Assembly: GCF_014650915.1 (NCBI RefSeq)
Contig: NZ_BMVW01000003.1
Span: 124,001 to 188,000 of the forward strand
DNA length: 64,000 nucleotides
Source of the DNA: Streptomyces poonensis
GTDB lineage: Bacteria; Actinomycetota; Actinomycetes; Streptomycetales; Streptomycetaceae
Direction of reading: 5' to 3'
Position numbers and translations under genes: made by a program
Notes under the pieces: model-generated
What the model saw: only the letters and a program-made list of their open reading frames with translations
Told to the model about the DNA's origin: nothing
Database searches by the model: none
In this document: positions 43,449 through 51,801 of the stretch, in pieces
Numbering within the stretch: the first letter of the stretch is position 1
Layout: the number at the start of each line of letters is the position of its first letter

Positions 43449-43883
43449 ATGTCATCGATCAGGCAGTTCCAAGTCACCTTCGACTGCGCAGAGCCCGAGC
43501 GCGTCGCTCGATTCTGGTGTGAGGTGTTGGGATACGTCGTACCGCCGCCCCCGGAGGGGTTCGCCACTTGGGACGATTTCAATCGCTCGCTGCCGCCTGA
43601 GCGTCGGGGTTCGGCGTTCGTCTGTATGGATCCCTCAGGTGTGGGCCCGCGAATGTACTTCCAGCGCGTTCCGGAGGGCAAGGTCGTCAAGAATCGGGTG
43701 CATCTTGACGTGCGGGTCGGCACCGGGCTCGTGGGTGAAGAGCGCCTCGCCACACTCGAGGCCGAGTGCGCGCGACTGGTCGCACTCGGTGCGGTGCGCG
43801 TACGACTGCTGCGTGCCGATGGCGTCAATGAGTCGTGCATCTCGATGCAGGACATCGAGGGCAACGAATTCTGCCTCGACTGA
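43449..43883 (+). CDS. VOC-superfamily (glyoxalase-like) protein
   Basis: A 144-residue protein of the glyoxalase/bleomycin-resistance-like type. QVTFDCAEPERVARFWCEVL opens the first half; KNRVHLDVRVGT carries the conserved H-L-D strand; QDIEGNEFCLD is the typical end (D-P-x-G-N-E-F-C-x-x). These proteins are often metal-binding lyases or antibiotic-binding proteins; substrate not predictable. ATG at 43449. No operon partner. Confidence 0.85.
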   Translation: MSSIRQFQVTFDCAEPERVARFWCEVLGYVVPPPPEGFATWDDFNRSLPPERRGSAFVCMDPSGVGPRMYFQRVPEGKVVKNRVHLDVRVGTGLVGEERLATLEAECARLVALGAVRVRLLRADGVNESCISMQDIEGNEFCLD

Positions 43884-44138
43884 GCATCCTCCGAGACGGC
43901 GAGGTGGGGGGCCGTCCTCCTACGGCAGAGCCAACTGCCGCGGGCTGAGCCCGGCGCTTGGCCGGCCGGGTGAGGAGTTCGACGTGTTCCCCGGCCAGCC
44001 AGGCGGCAGCGGGACGTGGACGCCACCGCGCACGAGCCACGGGCCTTCGACATCGCCGACCGGCTGCGCCGGATGGAGCTGGCAGCGGACCGTCGACGAC
44101 TGACCGCGGCAGCCCCTGCCGAAACGCACACCGGTCGC

Positions 44139-44699
44139 CTACCGGACCGCTTCTGTACCGACACGGGCCAGCACCTGACCGGCCAACTCCTGCGGGGTCA
44201 GCTCGCCGTTCAGGAACACCGTGTCGCTGGGCAGGGTGCCGGCCGCGGCCATGCACGGTTCGATCCGCTCCTTGCACCAGCGCCGGACCCGTTCGTCCTG
44301 GTCAGGCTTGTCCGGCGTGAAGCTCCGGCCGTCGATCCGCTCCTCCAGGACCTTCCGAGAGACCTCGAGGAAGAAGTGGTGCACGTCGATGCCCGCATCC
44401 TTCAACGCACCGAAGATCTCACCGACATAGTCGGAGTTCACCAGGGTCATGGGCACCAGGACCGGGCGGCGGTACTCCTCGACCAGCCCCACCGCCAGGC
44501 TGGCGACCTGGCGTCGCCACAGGCGGAGATCCTGGAAGTCTCCGGTCGGCACCTCCACGATCTCCCGCAGCACATAGCCGACCATCTCCGGGTCATAGAC
44601 CAGCCCGTCGGGCCAGCGCGCACGCAGCTCATCCACCAGTGTGCTCTTCCCGCTGCCGAACGCACCGTTCACCCAGACGATCAACACAAGCCTCCCCAC
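44139..44699 (-). CDS. AAA/P-loop kinase-like protein
   Basis: A 186-residue single-domain protein with Walker A VNGAFGSGKSTLVDELRAR near residue 15, then VYDPEMVGYVLREIVEVP, PVLVPMTLVNSDYVGEIF and a lid-like basic stretch ERIDGRSFTPDKPDQDERVR. It resembles small nucleotide or antibiotic kinases (chloramphenicol-phosphotransferase-like) found widely in actinobacteria. Start codon is uncertain: GTG at 44699 or GTG at 44687, the latter 5 nt after GGGGAGG. It follows a 43-codon membrane-peptide gene by 34 bp, so the two are probably co-transcribed. Confidence 0.75.
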   Translation of the reverse strand: MGRLVLIVWVNGAFGSGKSTLVDELRARWPDGLVYDPEMVGYVLREIVEVPTGDFQDLRLWRRQVASLAVGLVEEYRRPVLVPMTLVNSDYVGEIFGALKDAGIDVHHFFLEVSRKVLEERIDGRSFTPDKPDQDERVRRWCKERIEPCMAAAGTLPSDTVFLNGELTPQELAGQVLARVGTEAVR

Positions 44700-44733
44700 C
44701 CATTGCCCTGCCCCGTCAGGTCGGCGACCGAGC

Positions 44734-44865
44734 TCACCACGGAAATGCGCTCGACCCCTGGAAGGAGACCATGGCCCAGATCACCAGGGGAACGAGTACG
44801 AGGAGGACGAACGCAGCGAGGGCCTTCGCCCACACTGCCGACTTGCCGGGGCCTTCAGTGGGCAC
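44734..44865 (-). CDS. 43-residue single-pass membrane miniprotein
   Basis: A small gene read on the minus strand from a GTG at 44865, 7 nt after a GGAG. The protein starts MPTEGPGKSAVWAKALAA, then one long hydrophobic helix FVLLVLVPLVIWAMVSF and a short tail. One membrane pass with a positive N-terminal side is predicted. It lies 34 bp upstream of the P-loop kinase-like gene. No family is recognised. Coding is supported by the clean amphipathic-to-hydrophobic pattern and ribosome site only. Confidence 0.5.
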   Translation of the reverse strand: MPTEGPGKSAVWAKALAAFVLLVLVPLVIWAMVSFQGSSAFPW

Positions 44866-45207
44866 GACCGCTCCGGATGGCTGCCTGGGCGTAGACGGCT
44901 GCCGACGCCGCTGAGATGGTAGCGGGACGGCGAGCAGGGCGGTCGATGGAGCTCACCGCGACCCGCAACTGCCCACACTGTCAGCAACTGCCCCCGCTTC
45001 CCCCCTGCCCGCACTGCCCGCACTGCCCACAACCGGTCACCATCGTCGCCCACGGCCACCCCCGCAGCCGCCCGGCCCGCCATGCCCGGCGAACCGGACG
45101 TGACCCCACTGCGCGTGACCCAGCGGCCCGCCCTGAGACGGATGCGGCCGCGCCGGCTCGGGCTCGGCTCGGGCTCTGCGGAACTGCCGCCGAACCCGAA
45201 CTCATCC
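44866..45207. other. Intergenic region with short repeat
   Basis: 342 bp between two minus-strand genes. It holds the CTGCCCGCA repeat at 45005-45031 and cytosine-rich runs; I see no gene or clear terminator. Confidence 0.4.
45005..45031. repeat. 9-bp tandem repeat, three copies
   Basis: CTGCCCGCA, CTGCCCGCA, CTGCCCACA in tandem, with further scattered CTGCCC units just upstream. Confidence 0.65.
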
Positions 45208-46026
45208 TCAGGCCAGCAGATCCAACAACCGGTCGGCCTGCCGCTCGGCGGTCCCCGGCGGATTCCTGGGATTCTCCGGGGCGTCGCCCGCCAGCAGGAA
45301 CAGCCAGACGAGAGCAAGCAGCCGGCGGCATTCCCGCAGCCGTGCCGTCTCCGCGGGAGTGAGATCGAAATGGTCCAGAAACGCGGAGACGTCCAGGGGG
45401 TCGGCCACCCAGCTGCCCACGTGTTCGGTGATCTCCGCCAGCTCGAATGCGCGATCACTGCGGCCGGAATCCTCGAAGTCGACGACCTGAACCCGGTTGC
45501 CGTCCCACAGATAGTTCGCGAGATTGCCATCGCCGGGCCCGAAGATCCACGGCACCTTCCACGGCTCATCGGCGTCCAGACCGGATCCGGCGAGCCAGGC
45601 CAGACCGGCGTCCATGCCCTGTCGCACCAGACCCTCGGCTCTGGGGCGCGCCGCCACCGCCCACACGTCAAGGTGCCCGATGAGCTCAGCCTGATGTCCA
45701 GGCCGCAGAGGGATGTCGTCCATGACATTGGACGGCACCGCGGCATGCAGCGTAGCCACCGCCCCGGCCAGGGCCTTGATCTGCTCGCTTCCCACCACAC
45801 CGCCGCGCAAGGGCTCCCCGTCGAGCCGGGACATCACCACTACCGGCTCGAACGCTGCGAGGTCGGCCTCCAGCGGCTCCGGCGTCAGCCCGGGCGCATG
45901 CCTGGCCAGCAGCGTCAGAGCCCGCCACTCACGCTCGGCACGGCCGCCGTCCCCGTTCGGGAACCGTTTGATCACCCTGTCACCGGTCAACTCGATCGCA
46001 TGCGTGCTCCATTTTCCAGAACTCAT
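45208..46026 (-). CDS. APH-type phosphotransferase
   Basis: A 272-residue aminoglycoside-phosphotransferase/choline-kinase fold protein. IELTGDRVIKRFPNGDGGRA holds the ATP-binding lysine, FEPVVVMSRLDGEPL the hinge, IFGPGDGNLANYLWDGNRV the catalytic loop (the usual H-x-D is replaced by G-x-G-D) and VQVVDFEDSGRSDRAFELAE the metal-binding D-F-E. The changed catalytic loop means activity should be checked. ATG at 46026 is preferred to 46080 because homology starts there. Substrate unknown. Confidence 0.75.
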   Translation of the reverse strand: MSSGKWSTHAIELTGDRVIKRFPNGDGGRAEREWRALTLLARHAPGLTPEPLEADLAAFEPVVVMSRLDGEPLRGGVVGSEQIKALAGAVATLHAAVPSNVMDDIPLRPGHQAELIGHLDVWAVAARPRAEGLVRQGMDAGLAWLAGSGLDADEPWKVPWIFGPGDGNLANYLWDGNRVQVVDFEDSGRSDRAFELAEITEHVGSWVADPLDVSAFLDHFDLTPAETARLRECRRLLALVWLFLLAGDAPENPRNPPGTAERQADRLLDLLA

Positions 46027-46698
46027 GAGCAGGCATCCTGTCAGGAGCACACGCTCGTGCTCCCACCCTTCCCACACCATTTCTTGCCGTGGCGTGCAGG
46101 ACGGTCGAGGCTGTGCTGTTGCACAGCACCTACCAGCGCATCCAGACCCGCCAACGCGTCGTGGCCCGCCCAGGGCATCCTGCCCAAAGGCCCGTTGGGT
46201 GCCACCGGGTCACCGCTCGGCTGTGGGCACGCCGGCACTTCTCTGTGCGCCGGTACTCCTGTGACCGGAGGCCGCATCACCTGGGATGCAGAGCCGCCGG
46301 GCCCGCCCGCGCGCGCCGCTGACCTGCCTGCTCGAATGCAAGTGGGGACTGTGCCCCACAGCCTCGCCGCATGGCCTGTGCTGCTTCGCCCACGACCCCG
46401 ACGCCCCGGAGCGCTCGCTGCGGACGGAGACCGAGCAGCACCGCCCATGCCTTCCGTTCCCGAACGGGGCGATCCACCACCCGCCACCCGCCCCCTCTGA
46501 ACGACATGTGTCTTCGTGACCCAGGCGGAGTTCGACCGGCGACCGGCGACCGGTGGATGGCGGACGAGGACGCTGCGTTGAGGCTCGACCTCGACTGGTG
46601 AGCGGGACTGCCGGACTGTACTGGACCGCTGTGCTGTGGGCCGCGGCTGTCGGCGAAGCGACGCAGCCGCTTCCCGGAACCCATGTCGTTCCGGGTGG
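46027..46698. other. 672-bp region without a convincing gene
   Basis: Only short GC-biased frames with no family resemblance on either strand. It may be decayed sequence; the pseudogene that follows supports local decay. Confidence 0.4.
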
Positions 46699-46950
46699 TC
46701 AGGCGATGTAGGCGGTGTTGCCGCGGACGGCGAGGGAGGTCGGGCCCTCCAGACCGTCGGCGCCGGTCAGCACGGTCCTGTGGCTGCCGCCCGGCTTCAC
46801 CAGCGCGATCTCGTTGTCCTCGTTGATCGCGGCCAGGAGCGTGTCGCCGTGGACCGGTGAACGCGAAGTCGTCGATGTTCGTGACGACGGCGCTGCCGCC
46901 ACGGCCGAGGCCAGGAGGCCGGTGCGCGCACCTGTCAGGACTCTGGTCAT
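46699..46950 (-). pseudogene. Truncated SMP-30/NHL-like secreted protein
   Basis: An 83-codon frame keeps a good ribosome site (GAAGGAAGAG), a signal peptide (MTRVLTGARTGLLASAVAA) and an ending VKPGGSHRTVLTGADGLEGP-TSLAVRGNTAYIA. The latter is the late part of SMP-30/gluconolactonase-like beta-propellers. The middle, about 200 residues, is missing, and a neighbouring frame still reads VVTNIDDFAFTG. A premature stop follows T-A-Y-I-A. It is a deletion relic. Confidence 0.55.
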
Positions 46951-47037
46951 GCTGACTCTTCCTTCTCTTGCTTCAGGTCGCACGGAGTGGGACGTCGTCG
47001 GGGGCGGGACGGGGCCGGGTGACCGGTCCGGTCCGGG

Positions 47038-47895
47038 TCAGTGGGCGGAACGTACGGACCGGGCGGCGCGCAGGATCAGGTCGGTGACGGGTCCGGGATC
47101 GCTCACGGACACCGCGTGCGGCGCGTGCACGGTCACGGTGCGGGCGCGGGCGCGCTCGGCCATCCACCGTTCGGCGGCCGGGGGGATGTTGCGGTCCTCG
47201 GTGGCCACGAGGTACCAGCTGGGGATCTTCTTCCAGGCGGCGGCGGTCGCCGTCTCCCGGAGCGCGGCCAGGGTGATCGGTCGCTGTCCCGCCGCCATCA
47301 CCTGAGCGGTCCGGACGGGGACTCCGGCCGCGAACTGCTTGCGGAACAGCTCCTTCTTGATGACCAGCTCCTCCCCCTGCCCACCGTCGGGCAGCGGATA
47401 GTACTGGGTGGTGGTGGCCTGTCCCAGGGTGCTGCCGGGGAACCTGTCGGTCAGCTGGAGCGCGCTCTCGCCGACCTCGGGGACGAAGGCGGCGATGTAG
47501 ACCAGGGCTTCGACCTGCGGGGCGTCGTCGGCGGCCTGGCTGATGACCGCTCCGCCGTAGGAGTGCCCCACCAGCACGACCGGTCCGGTGACCGTGTCGA
47601 GGACGCTGCGGATGTAGGCGGCGTCGCTCGCCAGTCCGCGCAGCGGCAGGGCCGGCGCCAGGACGCGGTGACCCCGCCGCTGCAGGCGCTCGATCACCTG
47701 GCTCCAGCTGGAGGCGTCGGCGAACGCGCCGTGGATCAGGACGACGGTGGGGGTGTCCGGCCGCCCGGACGGTCTGCCCGGGTGACGGCCGGCTGCGGCC
47801 GCCGGTGTGGCGTACCCGGCGCTCGCGGTGCCCAGGGCGGCGGCGCCGGCCAGGAGAGATGCCGTGACGGTACGGCGTGAGATCGGTGAGTTCAT
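47038..47895 (-). CDS. Exported alpha/beta hydrolase
   Basis: A 285-residue hydrolase with a twin-arginine-like signal (SRRTVTASLLAGAAALGTAS). The fold is shown by TVVLIHGAFADASSWSQVIE, the nucleophile elbow VGHSYGG (about residue 130), and the late acid/His region SWYLVATEDRNIPP and VHAPHAVSVSDP. It is a close relative of the cytosolic hydrolase encoded 92 bp upstream, differing mainly by the signal peptide, so a duplication with new location is likely. Substrate unknown; related enzymes are annotated as pyrethroid- or salicyl-ester-hydrolase-like. Confidence 0.85.
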   Translation of the reverse strand: MNSPISRRTVTASLLAGAAALGTASAGYATPAAAAGRHPGRPSGRPDTPTVVLIHGAFADASSWSQVIERLQRRGHRVLAPALPLRGLASDAAYIRSVLDTVTGPVVLVGHSYGGAVISQAADDAPQVEALVYIAAFVPEVGESALQLTDRFPGSTLGQATTTQYYPLPDGGQGEELVIKKELFRKQFAAGVPVRTAQVMAAGQRPITLAALRETATAAAWKKIPSWYLVATEDRNIPPAAERWMAERARARTVTVHAPHAVSVSDPGPVTDLILRAARSVRSAH

Positions 47896-47986
47896 CGTTC
47901 GCTCTCTATGAAGGCGGCGGAGTCGGCAGGGTGGGTGACACCGGCGTGCGACGGCCGGACGGGCGGCGTGACGAGCCGCCCGTGGT

Positions 47987-48712
47987 TCAGGCGGAGGTGG
48001 CCCGGACGGCTTCCTCGATCAGGTCGACGACGCGCTCAGGGTGGGAGAGCATCACCAGGTGCGAGGAGTCGACCTCGACGGTGGTCATGCCGGCCCGCTG
48101 GTAGCCGTAGCGTTCGACGTCGGGGTTGATGGTGTGGTCCGCCGAGGCGACCAGGCCCCAGGAGGGCTTGGTCTTCCAGGCGGCGGCCGGGGCCGCGTCG
48201 GCGAACGCCTGCGCGGCGAGCGGGCGCTGGGAGACGGCGAGGACGGCGGCGAGCCGGGGGTCGACGTCGGCGGCGAAGATGGCCGGGAACTTGTCGGCCT
48301 CGACCGACACGTCGGTGCCGGTCTCGGTCGAGCCCTCAAGGGGGAAGGGGGTGTAGACCAGCGCGGTGGCGAGGTCGGAGTCCGGGAAGCGGCCCTGCAG
48401 TTCGCCGAGGCTCTCGCCCTTCTCCAGGGCGTAACCGGCCAGGTAGACCAGTGCCGTGACATTGTCCTCGGTGCCGGCGACCGTGATGACGGCACCGCCG
48501 TAGGAGTGGCCCACCAGGACGACCGGGCCGGGGATCTGCCGGACGATCGAGGCGATGTAGGCGGCGTCACCGATCAGGCTGCGATTGGGGACGGCCGGGA
48601 CGACCACGTCCAGACCGCGGGCGAGCAGCCGCGCGGTGACCTCGGAAAAGCTGGAGGCGTCGGCGAAAGCTCCGTGGACGAGGACGACGGTCGGCTTGTC
48701 GGAACGGGACAT
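47987..48712 (-). CDS. Cytosolic alpha/beta hydrolase
   Basis: A 241-residue hydrolase: TVVLVHGAFADASSFSEVTA, VGHSYGGAVITVAG with the nucleophile serine near residue 85, SWGLVASADHTINPDVERYG and DSSHLVMLSHPERV with the catalytic His. No signal peptide. ATG at 48712 follows GAAGGAG. It precedes its exported paralog and the two probably share a transcript. Confidence 0.87.
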   Translation of the reverse strand: MSRSDKPTVVLVHGAFADASSFSEVTARLLARGLDVVVPAVPNRSLIGDAAYIASIVRQIPGPVVLVGHSYGGAVITVAGTEDNVTALVYLAGYALEKGESLGELQGRFPDSDLATALVYTPFPLEGSTETGTDVSVEADKFPAIFAADVDPRLAAVLAVSQRPLAAQAFADAAPAAAWKTKPSWGLVASADHTINPDVERYGYQRAGMTTVEVDSSHLVMLSHPERVVDLIEEAVRATSA

Positions 48713-49060
48713 GGGGATGCTCCTTCGTGGGTGTCACGGGTGTCGCCGGTGACATGGGTGTCATGGGTTCGGGTGCGGGGCCGCCTGTCGGCCGGGGCTC
48801 GGACGGATCATTCGCTTTCCGGGCCACGGGGCACCGATGCGCCGCCCGATCGTCCTCGGCCGGGCGACGGTCGTCGCCACTGGGCGATTCCTCCGCTGGA
48901 CGCCGTACGCGGTGCACATCGAGCGGAATGCCGTGGGCACATGAGGAACAGTAAGGGCCGCCTACGCGGCACAACTCTCCCTCCGTGCCCTGGTTCTGTT
49001 CTGTCCGTGCGCGGTCGACGGATCTCAGCGTGATCAGGCACCCCAGGCGTTCATCTCTCT
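48713..49060. other. Intergenic region between divergent genes
   Basis: About 350 bp with GGGTGTC-like repeats near the hydrolase start. No gene seen. The operator-like palindrome follows at 49061. Confidence 0.4.
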
Positions 49061-49083
49061 TCGCGATGACTGACATCGCGAAC
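49061..49083. promoter_or_regulatory. Perfect 9+9 inverted repeat upstream of the MFS gene
   Basis: TTCGCGATG, 5-nt spacer ACTGA, CATCGCGAA. The length and spacing fit a dimeric TetR-, MarR- or HxlR-type repressor. It lies 71 bp ahead of the transporter ATG. No regulator gene is adjacent, so the protein that binds it is unknown. Confidence 0.6.
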
Positions 49084-49153
49084 CATCGCCACGGGTGAGG
49101 AAGGGCGGCGGCGGCCCGGAAGTTCTCCTTGCGTGACGAAAAAGAAGGTGCTC

Positions 49154-50392
49154 ATGTCCGCAACAGGTGACTTCCGTACTCGGCTCCCGTCCGCATCGGC
49201 AACCGAAAAGCCCTCGCACGGCGTGCCGGGCGGACTGGTCGTCCTCCTGGCCGTGGCTTCCGGAATGACGGTCGCCAATCTCTACTACGCCCAGCCGCTG
49301 TTGTCCTCCCTGAGCGGCGTCTTCCACGTCAGCACGGCAACCGCCGGAACGCTGATCACCCTCACCCAGGTCGGCTACGTCCTCGGCATGCTGTTCCTGG
49401 TCCCACTCGGCGACCGGGTGGAGAAGCGCGACCTCGTCACCGTCCTCCTGGTGGTCACGACGCTCGCCTCCGTCGCAGCCGGACTCGCGACGAACTTCCC
49501 CATGCTGCTCGCCGCGTCGCTGATCAGTGGCGCCACCTCGGTCGTCGCGCAGATCCTGGTGCCCTTCGCCGCGAACCTGGCCGCCGACCATGCCCGGGGC
49601 CGTGTCGTCGGCCGGGTCATGAGCGGTCTGCTCACCGGAATACTGCTCTCCCGTACGTTGAGCAGCCTGGTCTCCGATGTCGCCGGCTGGCGTGCCGTCT
49701 TCCTCGGCTCCGCCGCCCTGACGGCCGTCCTCACCGTGGCCCTGCGCAAGGCCCTGCCGCGGCACGCGCCCACCACGTCCCTCCCGTACCACCATGTGCT
49801 GCGCTCCACCGCCCGGCTGGTGCGCACCCATCCCGCCCTGATGCGCCGCGGCCTCTACCAGGCGGCGATGTTCGGCGCGTTCAGTGCTTTCTGGACGACG
49901 GTCTCCTTCGTGCTGACCGGCCCGCACTTCCGCTACTCGCAGGTCGGGGTCGGTGTGTTCGCCCTCGTCGGGGCGGCTGGGGCCGCTGTCGCCCCGATCG
50001 CCGGACGCTGGGCCGACCGGGGACTCGTACGCCCCATGACCGGTGCCGCCTTCCTGGTCACGGCCCTGGCCTTCGTGGTCGCCGGGCTGGGCGCGCACAG
50101 CATCGTCCTGATCGCCCTGGCCGCGATCGTGATCGACACGGCCGTACAGACCACGCTCGTCCTCGGACAGCACACCGTCTACCAGCTCGACGCCGCCGCG
50201 CGGGCCCGCCTCAACAGCGTCTTCATCGCCACGTTCTTCGTCGGCGGCGCGGCCGGCTCCCAGCTCGGCTCCGTCGTCTATCACGCCGGGGGCTGGAGCG
50301 CCCTCACCGTCCTGGGCGCCGCTCTTCCCCTGGCCGCCCTCCTCTACTGGGCCTTCGAGCGGCGGACCCGGCCGGTGGTCGGAGGAGAGTGA
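49154..50392 (+). CDS. MFS transporter (12 TM, drug-efflux type)
   Basis: A 412-residue major facilitator. LAVASGMTVANLYYAQPLLS opens TM1 with the N-L-Y-Y-A-Q-P-L motif of the YgaY/YnfM-like efflux branch; GDRVEKRD is the loop 2-3 motif; TGILLSRTLSSLVSDVAGWR is the motif C region. Twelve hydrophobic segments are visible. ATG at 49154 is chosen because GAAGG precedes it by 5 nt; a GTG at 49133 is possible. A palindrome upstream suggests induction by an unseen repressor's ligand. Confidence 0.88.
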   Translation: MSATGDFRTRLPSASATEKPSHGVPGGLVVLLAVASGMTVANLYYAQPLLSSLSGVFHVSTATAGTLITLTQVGYVLGMLFLVPLGDRVEKRDLVTVLLVVTTLASVAAGLATNFPMLLAASLISGATSVVAQILVPFAANLAADHARGRVVGRVMSGLLTGILLSRTLSSLVSDVAGWRAVFLGSAALTAVLTVALRKALPRHAPTTSLPYHHVLRSTARLVRTHPALMRRGLYQAAMFGAFSAFWTTVSFVLTGPHFRYSQVGVGVFALVGAAGAAVAPIAGRWADRGLVRPMTGAAFLVTALAFVVAGLGAHSIVLIALAAIVIDTAVQTTLVLGQHTVYQLDAAARARLNSVFIATFFVGGAAGSQLGSVVYHAGGWSALTVLGAALPLAALLYWAFERRTRPVVGGE

Positions 50393-50407
50393 CCACCGAA
50401 CACGGCT

Positions 50408-50453
50408 GCGCCGTCCGCAGCGTGCGCGGGGAGACGCGTGCTGCGGACGGCGC
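50408..50453. terminator. Strong bidirectional hairpin
   Basis: GCGCCGTCCGCAGC (50408-50421) and GCTGCGGACGGCGC (50440-50453) are perfect 14-bp arms, placed between the convergent MFS and DUF1275 genes. Confidence 0.7.
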
Positions 50454-50483
50454 CCAGGCCGCATCGTCGTCGGCCGGACCCAC

Positions 50484-51221
50484 TCACGACTGTGGTCTGA
50501 TCCAGGCGGGTTCGGGGGCCGACAGGCGGTGGGTGACCACCGACGTCACCACCAGCAGCAGCAGGACCAGCCCCAGGATGAGGAGGAGCTCGGTATGCCG
50601 CAGCAGCAGGCCGCCGACGAGGGCTCCGAGGAACATGGCCAGGACGGAGAGGATGCGCCGGCCGGGCCGCGGGGCCGCTCCGCCGGCCGGCGAGGAGTCC
50701 GCGGCCAGTCCCGTCAGGGTGAGGGTCAGGACGGTCGTGGTCAGGTCCGGCACTCCGAGGCGCCGGGCGACCGCGTTCTGCAGGCCCATGGCGATGCCCA
50801 GGAGCACGATGAGGGTGTACCGGACCGGGCCGGTCACCTCGCCGTCCGCGACCGCGGCCGCGATCACGGTCCCGGCGACCAGTACGGCCTGGACGGCCGT
50901 CGTCGTGGCCAGCAGCCGGCCGCGGTGTGCCGCGAACCGGGTGCCGAACCGCCCACCGGTGAGTGCTCCGGTCAGGAACGACGCCATCGAGACGAGGGAC
51001 GCGGGCACGGACAGGCCCGGCGCGCCCGCCAGGGCGAAGCCCAGGAAGACCACGTTGCCGGTCATGTTGGCGACGAAGACCCGCCCGAGCGCCAGGTAGC
51101 TCACGGCGTCGATGAGTCCGGTGACCACCGTCAGCACCAGCAACAGCGGCGGCAGGGGCCCGTGGCGGTCCTCCTTGGGAGGTACCAAGGTGTGGGCCGC
51201 GTCAGTCAGCAGCCTGTGCAT
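50484..51221 (-). CDS. DUF1275 (YoaK-like) membrane protein
   Basis: A 245-residue protein with six or seven helices. VTGLIDAVSYLALGRVFVAN-MTGN is the signature of DUF1275 proteins (G-x-x-D-A-x-x-Y-L ... V-F-V-A-N-M-T-G-N). Other family blocks are GLQNAVARRLGVPDLTTTVL and TLTLTGLAAD. Role unknown. ATG at 51221 follows AAGGGAGGG, and the gene overlaps the preceding DoxX gene by 20 bp. Confidence 0.87.
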   Translation of the reverse strand: MHRLLTDAAHTLVPPKEDRHGPLPPLLLVLTVVTGLIDAVSYLALGRVFVANMTGNVVFLGFALAGAPGLSVPASLVSMASFLTGALTGGRFGTRFAAHRGRLLATTTAVQAVLVAGTVIAAAVADGEVTGPVRYTLIVLLGIAMGLQNAVARRLGVPDLTTTVLTLTLTGLAADSSPAGGAAPRPGRRILSVLAMFLGALVGGLLLRHTELLLILGLVLLLLVVTSVVTHRLSAPEPAWIRPQS

Positions 51222-51744
51222 GCGGTGTCCCTCCCTTGTCGCCCTTCTCGCGGTCACCGCGGGCGGGCGCCGTCAGCACCACACGGGTGAGCAGTCCGCC
51301 GGCCGGGCCGATCACGATCGCCGCGGCGGAGACCCACAGCGGCCACTCGGGCAGCCCGAGGGCGTGGTCGAGCGACCAGCGGCCCGGGCCGGTGAGCGCG
51401 AGGGCCGCGGACACGGCGACGAGGACGAGCGGATACTCGTAGCCGTCGTTCTGTACCCAGAGCCCCTTGTGCCACTTGACGGTGCCGGCCACCGTCATCA
51501 CCCCCATGGCGGCCATCGCCGCCGCGGGAGTGAGGAGGCCGGCCGCCAGGAACAGGCCGGCACCGATCTGGCTGCCGCCCGCGGCGAGCGCGGTGAGCGC
51601 ACCACCGCGGAAGCCGTCACGGCGGAACTCCTCGGTCCCGCCCGCCAGTCCGTTGCCGCCCAGCCGGAAACTGACCTTCTGCACTCCGTGCCCGGCGACG
51701 AGGAGTCCCACCACCAGCCGGAGCACCAACAGTCCGCTGTCCAT
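51202..51744 (-). CDS. DoxX-family membrane protein
   Basis: A 180-residue protein with four helices. LVLRLVVGLLVAGHGVQKVS and LGGNGLAGGTEEFRRDGFRG fit the DoxX N-terminus; IGAGLFLAAGLLTPAAAM and TVKWHKGLWVQNDGYEYPLV fit the middle. DoxX proteins are quinone-linked or stress-related membrane partners. Its end overlaps the DUF1275 gene start. It follows the isochorismatase-like gene by 57 bp, so the three are probably one operon. Confidence 0.87.
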   Translation of the reverse strand: MDSGLLVLRLVVGLLVAGHGVQKVSFRLGGNGLAGGTEEFRRDGFRGGALTALAAGGSQIGAGLFLAAGLLTPAAAMAAMGVMTVAGTVKWHKGLWVQNDGYEYPLVLVAVSAALALTGPGRWSLDHALGLPEWPLWVSAAAIVIGPAGGLLTRVVLTAPARGDREKGDKGGTPHAQAAD

Positions 51745-51801
51745 TGCGTCGTCTGCCTGTTCCTGACGTCCGTACTCAACCGTTCGGCTGTGGGGAGCGG
51801 G

